A stretch of 64,000 nt of DNA from RHLJ01 sp040222455. GTDB taxonomy: Bacteria; Bacteroidota; Rhodothermia; Balneolales; Balneolaceae. The number at the start of each line of letters is the position of its first letter. Position 1 is the stretch's first letter. The notes under the pieces were generated by a model. The model had not been told where the DNA came from. It made no database searches and saw nothing but the letters and a program-made list of their open reading frames with translations. A program made the position numbers and the translations under genes. The stretch spans positions 62,001 to 126,000 of the forward strand of contig JAVKDD010000008.1 of the NCBI GenBank assembly GCA_040222455.1, in the 5' to 3' direction. Shown here in pieces: positions 35,017 to 42,435 of this stretch.

Positions 35017-36294
35017 ATGAACTTTACCAGATTAGCCGTTACAAGTAGCCTATTAATACTCAGTTTGATAGCTTGCTCACCATCACAAAATGAAAACGAA
35101 ACGAATCTTTCCGTAAATATCACTTCTGCTGATGTAGAAACTCATATTACTTTTTTAGCCTCTGAAGAGCTCAAAGGTCGTGAGGCCGGAACCGCTGATG
35201 AGGCCAAAGCAGCTAACTATATTGCCGATTATTTCAGGGATTTCGGATTGGAGCCTGCTGGTGATGATCGTACTTATTTTCAGGAGTTTACGATAAATAC
35301 ATCCGTACTTCGTAATCCACATTCGACCGATACTACCGGAGAAAAAAGACTTTCAAAAAATGTTGGGGCAATGCTTCGTGGAACTGGTGATTCAGATGAA
35401 TTTATAATTATTGGAGCTCATTATGATCATCTTGGGTACGGCGAGTTTGGTTCACTTTATCGTGGCGAGGTAGAACGCATTCATAATGGCGCTGATGATA
35501 ACGCCTCGGGTACAACCGGGTTATTAGAACTGGCTCAATATTTCTCAGAAAACCGACCTCAAACTGATCTTCTTTTTCTCGCTTTTTCTGGGGAGGAAAT
35601 GGGACTTTTAGGTTCTGCACATTTTGCAGATGAACCAACGGTTGAACTAGAAGATGCCCTTGCCATGATTAACATGGATATGATTGGGAGAATGAGCGAA
35701 AAAAAACTACTTATTTTTGGAAATGGAACTGCCGATAAGTGGGAAGAAATAAATACAGCAGCAAATACTGATTCACTGGATCTTGATTTAGTTGAAGATG
35801 GAACCGGAGCGAGTGACCACACCAGTTTTTATTACAAAAACATTCCCGTTCTTCATTATTTCACAGATACACATTCAGATTATCATCGCCCATCTGACGA
35901 TACTGAATACATCAATGCTGATGGAGAAGTACTGGTATTAAATCATTTAGTTAGAGTAATTGAACAGTTAGATGTGTTGGATCAAAGTGATTTGGAATTT
36001 ATTGAAGCACCTGGCGAACAACGTCAAAGTATGAGGCTTGAAGGACCAACATTGGGAGTACTTCCTGATTATGGATATGACGGAAAAGGAATGAAAATCA
36101 CAGGTACCAATCCTGGTCAAGCCGCCGCAAATGCTGGACTAAAAGGTGGAGATATTATTGTAGGACTTGGGGATGACCGCCTTGAGGATATTTATGGATA
36201 CATGGGTGCATTGAATAATCTAAAAAAGGGCCAGCTTACAACGATCACTATAATTAGAGATGGCGAAGAAATGACTAAAGACTTGCAGCTATAA
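35017..36294 (+). CDS. M28-family zinc aminopeptidase lipoprotein with PDZ domain
   Basis: The 425-residue protein has a lipoprotein signal (LLILSLIACS; Cys at residue 20). The M28 peptidase domain includes all metal ligands: IIGAHYDHLGYG, NGADDNASGTTGLLELA, AFSGEEMGLLGS, INMDMIGRM and a late TDTHSDYHRPSDD. A PDZ domain fills the last 80 residues (GYDGKGMKITGTNPGQAA, GGDIIVGLGDDRLED). It would release N-terminal amino acids from peptides, anchored at the membrane surface. It is divergent from the TonB receptor. Confidence 0.92.
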   Translation: MNFTRLAVTSSLLILSLIACSPSQNENETNLSVNITSADVETHITFLASEELKGREAGTADEAKAANYIADYFRDFGLEPAGDDRTYFQEFTINTSVLRNPHSTDTTGEKRLSKNVGAMLRGTGDSDEFIIIGAHYDHLGYGEFGSLYRGEVERIHNGADDNASGTTGLLELAQYFSENRPQTDLLFLAFSGEEMGLLGSAHFADEPTVELEDALAMINMDMIGRMSEKKLLIFGNGTADKWEEINTAANTDSLDLDLVEDGTGASDHTSFYYKNIPVLHYFTDTHSDYHRPSDDTEYINADGEVLVLNHLVRVIEQLDVLDQSDLEFIEAPGEQRQSMRLEGPTLGVLPDYGYDGKGMKITGTNPGQAAANAGLKGGDIIVGLGDDRLEDIYGYMGALNNLKKGQLTTITIIRDGEEMTKDLQL

Positions 36295-36310
36295 TTTTTC
36301 TTGAATATAT

Positions 36311-36332
36311 GCGAAGGGCTAAACCCCTTCGC
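36311..36332. repeat. REP-like hairpin on the left of the transposase gene
   Basis: GCGAAGGG, loop CTAAAC, CCCTTCGC form a perfect 8-bp hairpin just beyond the transposase stop. It is nearly identical, in opposite orientation, to the hairpin at 36786-36809 (19 of 23 bases). Confidence 0.7.
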
Positions 36333-36344
36333 TTGGGTGCTTTA

Positions 36345-36761
36345 TTAATCTTTTACTAGTTCTTTAATTTCAGTTATAAAACTTTTTGTTTTATGATGGA
36401 ATTCTTGAGTATATATGTACTCTCTAACATGATTAATATCATTTTGACTTACTGAAAACACACCATACCCTTCCTGCCAAGCAAATTTATTCTCCCAAGT
36501 ATACTTCGTATTTAACCAGTGTGATGAAGCGCCCTTTTTCCAGTTAACAATATCCGATATTCTTTGTGTTGGTTTGAGTTTTACTAAAACATGAAGATGA
36601 TCATCAACACCGTATACTACATCTATATTAATAGATTTAGCATTTCCATTATTTTTTATCCAAGTACATATTTCTCCACGTATATTCCATGTTAGGTATG
36701 GGACTCTATACTTAGTAGAAAACAATATATGAACCCATATCGAATTATAAGTTTTTGGCAT
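36345..36761 (-). mobile_element. REP-associated / IS200-like tyrosine transposase (Y1_Tnp)
   Basis: The 138-residue single-domain protein has the HUH motif (DDHLHVLVKL near residue 53) and the catalytic Tyr in the C-terminal helix (HVREYIYTQEFHHKTKSF). WQEGYGVFSVS in between is typical. These small single-strand transposases move IS200/IS605-type elements or copy REP hairpins. The gene is bounded by two related hairpins sharing the stem GCGAAG and placed in inverted orientation. No accessory TnpB is present. All key residues are intact, so it may be active. Confidence 0.88.
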
Positions 36762-36785
36762 ACTTCTATTTTATTCAGGTTCATA

Positions 36786-36809
36786 AGCGAAGGCCTTTAG
36801 GTCTTCGCT
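36786..36809. repeat. REP-like hairpin on the right of the transposase gene
   Basis: AGCGAAGGCC, loop TTTA, GGTCTTCGCT form a 10-bp stem with a single G-T wobble, 25 bases upstream of the transposase start. It matches the hairpin at 36311-36332 in inverse orientation. Confidence 0.7.
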
Positions 36810-36950
36810 AAATGTAATTGTAGGTAAGACCAGTAAAAAAGTTATTCCTTACAAACTAAATGGTATATCTTAAAAGCCAGAGCTAATTAAATGGATTTAT
36901 GTTTATACAAATTTTTCTATTAGAATCACTTTTACCTTAATTTCAAAAAC

Positions 36951-37895
36951 ATGAGCCCTATTAAGTTTTTATTTCTAGTCACTTTTTTATCACTTTTCGT
37001 TGTTTTTTATAGTCTAAGAAAAGATTCTACTTCATTACCTGAAGGTGTTGAAGCCATCTCACTTTTAGGTGATTCTTTAACATCTGATAATACATCGCTT
37101 CCCGAAAATTTAACTCTTCGGATAGACTCACTAATCAACGTTGCAAATACAAAGGGAGAAACGTCAACTGCATTAATTTGGGAAGCACGACTACTTGGTT
37201 ATAATGGGCAATATCGAGAGGCGATTGATCTACTTACTTCTGGATTAGATGAAATGGAAGGTTTAAATCGTGCTGAAATTCTGCGTCACCGAGGACATCG
37301 TTTTATTTCAATTAGGGAGTTTGAGAAAGCAATTCTTGATTTCGAAGAGGCGAGCGAACTTATCGAAGGAACAGATGATATTGTAGAACAGGATGGCTTA
37401 CCAAACGCTAGTAATTTTCCAACGAGCTCGCTTCATACCAATATCTGGTATCATTTAGGGCTTGCCTACTATGTAACGGGCGAATTTGAAAAAGCTCAAT
37501 TCGCATATCAACAATGCATTAAAGCAAGTACAAATGATGATATGCTAGTTGCTGCATTATACTGGCAGTACATGACCTTAAAAAGAAATGGACAAGATGA
37601 GCTTGCAGGAAAAATTCTTAATGGAGTTCATTCAGAAATGGATATCATAGAAAACGATAGCTACCTGAAATTACTATTAGTGTTTAAAGCTGAATTCGAC
37701 CCTCAACTACTTATTGATGAAAGTTCTGATGCGTTGTCGAATGCAACCATTGGTTACGGAATTGGAAACTGGCATTTCATCAATGATAGAAAAGAAAGAG
37801 CACAATCCATTTGGGAACAAGTGTATGAAGGTAAAAGCTGGGCTTCTTTTGGATATATTGCCAGTGAAGTAGAACTCGCCCGCTTGTATGAGTAG
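36951..37895 (+). CDS. Membrane-anchored TPR protein
   Basis: The 314-residue protein has an uncleaved-looking N-terminal hydrophobic segment (FLFLVTFLSLFVVFYSL). TPR units follow: RAEILRHRGHRFISIREFEK, then WYHLGLAYYVTGEFEKAQFA, and NWHFINDRKERAQSIWEQV. It has no catalytic motif. Its last eight bases overlap the start of the asparagine-synthase-like gene, indicating translational coupling and a shared task, perhaps at the membrane. Confidence 0.8.
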   Translation: MSPIKFLFLVTFLSLFVVFYSLRKDSTSLPEGVEAISLLGDSLTSDNTSLPENLTLRIDSLINVANTKGETSTALIWEARLLGYNGQYREAIDLLTSGLDEMEGLNRAEILRHRGHRFISIREFEKAILDFEEASELIEGTDDIVEQDGLPNASNFPTSSLHTNIWYHLGLAYYVTGEFEKAQFAYQQCIKASTNDDMLVAALYWQYMTLKRNGQDELAGKILNGVHSEMDIIENDSYLKLLLVFKAEFDPQLLIDESSDALSNATIGYGIGNWHFINDRKERAQSIWEQVYEGKSWASFGYIASEVELARLYE

Positions 37896-39603
37896 CTTCA
37901 TCGGGTTTATTGGAAAGAATGAAGCTTTAAACACTACCATAAAAAAGCTAGTTCCAAGTCCTGTTTTTGCTTTTGAAAATCAAAATCTCTTCATCTGTTC
38001 TGCACAAAGCTCGTCTAATATTTATTTTAATTCAAACACAGATTCTAATTCGGGATGGGTTTCTTGCGGTATTGGGATTTCATCGGGGGATTCTCCAACT
38101 ATTTATAAGCAGCAGGATTGGGAACATGCTTTTGCAACTAACATTGATCTTCATGATGATTTAAACGGTCATTTTGCAATCGTGAAATGGGATCACAATA
38201 CAATTGAGCTCTTTACTGATCAATTAGGGATGAGAAGTATCTTTATTCATCAAACCAACGATTTCACACTTTTTACTACACGCCTCGATTGGTTACTACA
38301 ATTAGTTAGCCAAACATCCATTAATTGGAAATTATTCGGTAGCAACTGGCTTTCTCTAAATCCATTATCTTCTTCTTGTTTTTTAGATGGAATTGATCGC
38401 TTAGCACAAGGAGGATATGCACGTATTTCTAAATCGAGCGTACATCTCGAGAATAAAAGATGGACTCCAAAACCTGTCCAATCTTCAGTAGAATCTGTAA
38501 AAAATTCAATAAAAGGGTTTTCACTATCTGCATTGAATACCTTTTCAAAAACTTCGTTGGGCCTTTCGGGGGGACTAGATTCAAGAGTCTTGTTTGCTCT
38601 TTTAGCTTCTCAAAAAAGATCTGATTTTGATTTATATACTTTCGAGGTAAACGACCATCCTGATGTGGAATTTGCACGTCGTTTAAATGCGTTTTATAAT
38701 TTCGAGCATAATGTTATTCCAATCAAATCTGAAAGTAGCAATCAACTACTATCAGAGTTAGGGGAAAAAACCACTCGTAGTATGCTCGCTTCTTCTATTT
38801 TCAATGTCGATGCTTTAAAAGGATATGAACAATTAGGTCCATTAGATGCAAATACCATAGATGGGGCTTTTGGCGAAATTGGCAGAAGAAGGTTTTTGAG
38901 AGGTTTGGAATTGAAAGCTCATCAAGTTGTAACTGATAAATCTATTTCTGGATTACTTCCATATCTTTCTGCAAATAAAGGGGATATTTTTAACAGTGAT
39001 GTTATTCACGAAATGAAGTCCGGGCTTTTTGAAGAACTCGAAACCGAAGTTAACTTCATGCCTGATGCCAATAAAATCGGAGTTGGTAATTGGATTGATC
39101 TTTTTGTAATTCGTTCCCGAGTCCAAAATCTGCCTGGTCTAAATCAAGGTTTTAGTGATTCAACAGTAATACATATAATGCCTTTTTTACAACCCGATTT
39201 ACTAAACAGGTTTCTGAGCCTACCAGAAGTTGAAAGATCCAATGCTCAAATTTTCAGGAAAATTATTAGGGAGCAAGCACCATCACTTACTAAAATTCCA
39301 CTAGTTAAAGGCAATGATATTTATCCTTTTTGGTTGAAAGATCTTTCCTCAATTGTCTGGGTAAAGGCGAAACGAAAACTTGGATTAGGCTATAGAAATA
39401 CTCAACCAATCGAACTTATTTCTTCGCTTGAAGAATATATTCGAGACACTTTTAATTCTTCTTCGGTTGTTCAGCAATCCTTTTATGATAAATCTAAGAT
39501 TGAATCGATAATCAACCGCTTCTTTGATAATAAAGAGAGTCATTTAGCTACTCAGTTGGGATGGCTAGTAAGTTTTGAATCTTTTAGGAAATTGATTCCA
39601 TAA
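37888..39603 (+). CDS. Asparagine-synthase-like protein lacking the glutaminase cysteine
   Basis: The 571-residue protein has the two-domain plan of asparagine synthetase B. The N-terminal glutaminase-like fold starts MSSFIGFIG where family members have MCGFIGFIG, so the catalytic Cys2 is Ser. LNGHFAIVKWD and LFTDQLGMRSIFI follow. The ATP-pyrophosphatase domain has GLSGGLDSRVLFALLAS near residue 225. It can therefore activate a carboxylate with ATP but cannot release ammonia from Gln by the usual route. It may use free ammonia or another nucleophile. Translation is coupled to the upstream TPR gene, and a terminator follows. Confidence 0.88.
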   Translation: MSSFIGFIGKNEALNTTIKKLVPSPVFAFENQNLFICSAQSSSNIYFNSNTDSNSGWVSCGIGISSGDSPTIYKQQDWEHAFATNIDLHDDLNGHFAIVKWDHNTIELFTDQLGMRSIFIHQTNDFTLFTTRLDWLLQLVSQTSINWKLFGSNWLSLNPLSSSCFLDGIDRLAQGGYARISKSSVHLENKRWTPKPVQSSVESVKNSIKGFSLSALNTFSKTSLGLSGGLDSRVLFALLASQKRSDFDLYTFEVNDHPDVEFARRLNAFYNFEHNVIPIKSESSNQLLSELGEKTTRSMLASSIFNVDALKGYEQLGPLDANTIDGAFGEIGRRRFLRGLELKAHQVVTDKSISGLLPYLSANKGDIFNSDVIHEMKSGLFEELETEVNFMPDANKIGVGNWIDLFVIRSRVQNLPGLNQGFSDSTVIHIMPFLQPDLLNRFLSLPEVERSNAQIFRKIIREQAPSLTKIPLVKGNDIYPFWLKDLSSIVWVKAKRKLGLGYRNTQPIELISSLEEYIRDTFNSSSVVQQSFYDKSKIESIINRFFDNKESHLATQLGWLVSFESFRKLIP

Positions 39604-39606
39604 AAA

Positions 39607-39637
39607 AAGGAGCGAATTTTACACCGCTCCTTTTTTC
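39607..39637. terminator. Intrinsic terminator between convergent genes
   Basis: AAGGAGCG (39607-39614) pairs with CGCTCCTT (39625-39632), with A-run on the left and T-run on the right, so it can end transcripts from both the asparagine-synthase-like gene and the M14 peptidase gene. Confidence 0.8.
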
Positions 39638-39654
39638 ATTTTTATTGAGATGGA

Positions 39655-42153
39655 TCAGTTGCCAACAATAAACACGGCATTCCCGATTAGAAGGTTTCCA
39701 TTGTGCCAGAAACCTCTAAAAAATGGATTATCGATCATGTATACAACAGAACCTCTTCCCATGTCCTGAACTCCGTAAGAAAGCGAGCCCTCTAAGTTTT
39801 TCTGTGCTTCAGATCCTACAAAACCACTCCTAGGCGCTCCACTTTTGGCTACCCCAACATTCCAGCCACTATCAAGATATTCGAATGCTGTAGATCCTAA
39901 TTTAAGTGACAAATAAGTATCGTCATAACCGAAAGCTAGTGGATGTGTAGTATCCATTGAAAGCTCATAAATGGACCCAGCATTAATATTAGAAGCCGAT
40001 CCTCTTCGAGCGTCTGCATATGTTCTTAGTTTTGAATCAGATTCATCATCTTCACTTTCACTACTCTTTATTTTTAGATGGAAACCATCTTTTCCTGCAA
40101 GAAATCTGTTCGCACCTTCGATTGCAATTAATGTTCCACCACCGCGAATCCAGTTTTTTAATTCATTTAAACCGTTTTCACTTAAGGCTTCATTATAAAA
40201 TCCGGAGGGTAGAATCATGACATCGTAATTATCCCAATTCACACTTCCCATTTCATCCATATCAATAAGAGTAATTGGATAATCGAGGCGTTGTTCAAAG
40301 AAGTGCCATATATGACCAACAGTGTTTGAGCTTGTACCATCACCAGCTATTAGAGCCACATTGGGAGCTTCTATAAAGCGTACGTTTGAAGAACCAAAAT
40401 CGCTACCTGAGCTAACCATTCCTGTGGCAACAGGTGTTAGTGTACGATTATAAAGTGAGGCTCCATCTTTAACAATTTCATCAAAATTATCTCCAAGATT
40501 TTGATTTCCGGTTCTTGTAATAATCAAAGTACCGGCCTCGTAGTTCTCTCCATTCATAGAAAACTTATCTTCTGCAAAACGAGCGTTTACTCCATGTTTA
40601 AGAATATGCGCAAGAAACTTCATGTCATCCATAGAATTCCATTTCGACAGATAAGCATATGGTTTAGCAATATTAGTAGGTTTAATTGGCAAGGTATCTA
40701 AAGTTACTCCTGTAGTCGCAACATTTCCTTTTATTGCAAAACCCTCTACTCCGTAAGCATAATGTGTTTCCCAAGCAGTAAGGTCATAGGTAAGAGAATC
40801 TTCTAATTCCGGCTTTGGCTCAAATAAAACGCGTACAAGATTACCAAGTGGCTGCGTTGTTTTAATTACAAAATCTCCTTCTGATATGGAAACTCGTTCT
40901 ACTTCTCCATTTGAAAAATTATATCCAGTGGAATTACTATTTCCCGCGGCAGCTTCAACTTCAATTTTTTGCTCTAACAAATAGCGCATTAATTGTGCAA
41001 CCTTATCTGGGTTACTGCTTTTCTTTACGATAAAGGTTTTGTACTCTCCCGATCCATTTTCCTGAGCATTATTAAAATAGGTTGTGAATTCATCTACTAC
41101 TCTATCTTTATTTTGGGCAGTAATTTCTACGGTAGAAAGTCCAGTTGTAGCGTGATGAAGAAGTCGATCGTGCAACGTTAAAGTATCTCCTTCAGCAGTT
41201 TCAATTGCAAGACTTGCAGTTCCTCCTCCCGCTTGCTCATAAGTCATTCCGATAGAGCCGTTAAAAATCGGCCATGAATCACCATAGCTTGGGTAAAAAA
41301 GATCGAATACTTCACGAGTAAAATATAACCAGCTATTTTCATCAAAATATTTGGCGTGATTTGTTCCTATAGTTTTTTGAAAATCACTTTGCCATTGGGT
41401 TATAGCTTTGTGGTAAGGTCTTGCTGCTGGAGCGAAATAGTACGGTGAGTTGTATGATTGCTCATGAAAATCAACATGAATATGAGGCATCCACGTAAGA
41501 TATGCCTGAATTCTTTCCTGACTTTCTTTTTGAGTTTGCCATGCCCAATCACGGTTTAAGTCGAACATATAATGATTTGTCCGTCCACCCGGCCAAGGTT
41601 CATTATGTTCTCGTGCATCAGGATTTGCGTTCGCATTTTTTCCAATTTGAGTTCGATTCCAATTTACATACCGATCTCTACCATCAGGGTTAATCATTGG
41701 ATCCATGATTACAACAACATCATTGAGCCAAGCTGTTTTATTAGTTACTAATTCGTAAATGGTATAAAGAGCAGCTTCACTTGAAGAGGTTTCATTACCA
41801 TGTACATTATAGCTAAGCCATACAATTGCTTTTTTATTATCCGTTGGATCTCCTTCCTCAAATCCAACTAACTTTAAATTATTTGACCTGATTTCATCAA
41901 GATTAGAATGGTTTTCTTCAGAAGTTACAACTACATAAACGAGCTCTCTTCCTTCGTAAGTTGAACCATATTGCTGAAAGGTTACTAAGTCAGAGTTGTC
42001 AGAAACATGCTTAAAATAATTGAGCACTTTATAATGTGGGGTCCATTGATCACCTAAATCATAGCCTAAAAACTCTGCAGGACTTTGAACTTGTGCATTC
42101 GATGGTATGTTGATTAAAAACATCAACAAGAATAGATAAACAGCTTTTTTCAT
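39655..42153 (-). CDS. Secreted M14-family zinc carboxypeptidase with GATase-like C-terminal domain
   Basis: The 832-residue product has a signal peptide (MKKAVYLFLLMFLINIPSNA). An M14 domain follows with VHGNETSSSEAALYTIYEL (zinc HxxE, near residue 118), MINPDGRDRYVNW and MPHIHVDFHEQSYNSPYYF (third zinc His). The expected catalytic Glu is probably in the later MTYEQAGGG. The C-terminal part has a GATase/DJ-1-like region (NVALIAGDGTSSNTVGHIW, VMILPSGFYNEALS). It would degrade peptides in the periplasm or outside. It is transcribed away from the polX-like fragment. Confidence 0.88.
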   Translation of the reverse strand: MKKAVYLFLLMFLINIPSNAQVQSPAEFLGYDLGDQWTPHYKVLNYFKHVSDNSDLVTFQQYGSTYEGRELVYVVVTSEENHSNLDEIRSNNLKLVGFEEGDPTDNKKAIVWLSYNVHGNETSSSEAALYTIYELVTNKTAWLNDVVVIMDPMINPDGRDRYVNWNRTQIGKNANANPDAREHNEPWPGGRTNHYMFDLNRDWAWQTQKESQERIQAYLTWMPHIHVDFHEQSYNSPYYFAPAARPYHKAITQWQSDFQKTIGTNHAKYFDENSWLYFTREVFDLFYPSYGDSWPIFNGSIGMTYEQAGGGTASLAIETAEGDTLTLHDRLLHHATTGLSTVEITAQNKDRVVDEFTTYFNNAQENGSGEYKTFIVKKSSNPDKVAQLMRYLLEQKIEVEAAAGNSNSTGYNFSNGEVERVSISEGDFVIKTTQPLGNLVRVLFEPKPELEDSLTYDLTAWETHYAYGVEGFAIKGNVATTGVTLDTLPIKPTNIAKPYAYLSKWNSMDDMKFLAHILKHGVNARFAEDKFSMNGENYEAGTLIITRTGNQNLGDNFDEIVKDGASLYNRTLTPVATGMVSSGSDFGSSNVRFIEAPNVALIAGDGTSSNTVGHIWHFFEQRLDYPITLIDMDEMGSVNWDNYDVMILPSGFYNEALSENGLNELKNWIRGGGTLIAIEGANRFLAGKDGFHLKIKSSESEDDESDSKLRTYADARRGSASNINAGSIYELSMDTTHPLAFGYDDTYLSLKLGSTAFEYLDSGWNVGVAKSGAPRSGFVGSEAQKNLEGSLSYGVQDMGRGSVVYMIDNPFFRGFWHNGNLLIGNAVFIVGN

Positions 42154-42246
42154 TGGTTTTATTTGTAATGTTAAGGAAGGTCAGTTTGGCCAAATTGACC
42201 AGATTCAGATAAACCTATTCCTTTGTTAGTTATTCTCTAATTGTAC

Positions 42247-42351
42247 TGCTTCAAAATGGAATGAACAACCATTTTGTTGAAGTTTTACTAATAGGATTTT
42301 ATCATTTTGAGGTACGATGTTGAAATTGCTAAGCTAGAGCTTCAATTTCAA
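42247..42351. repeat. Two strong hairpins at the edge of the polX-bracketed segment
   Basis: The first pairs CTTCAA...AATGG (about 42249-42260) with CCATTTTGTTGAAG (about 42270-42283) with a small bulge. The second is TTGAAATTG (42320-42328) with CAATTTCAA (42343-42351), containing AAGCT-AG-AGCTT. Neither has a T-run, so they are not simple terminators. They sit between the M14 gene start and the 26-bp repeat. Confidence 0.5.
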
Positions 42352-42404
42352 CTTCAATCCTTGTACATTCCATTAAATCATAGAAATAAATAGATTGATA
42401 GAAA

Positions 42405-42430
42405 ATGCCAACCAACCAAGAAGTAGCTGA
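42405..42430 (+). repeat. Left copy of the 26-bp polX start (direct repeat)
   Basis: The 26 bases beginning with ATG are identical to the first 26 bases of polX at 47425-47450. The frame continues MPTNQEVADQL, then diverges and stops after 20 codons. The next codons differ only at silent positions for Asp-Gln-Leu. It is a broken polX start. Confidence 0.85.
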
Positions 42431-42435
42431 TCAAC

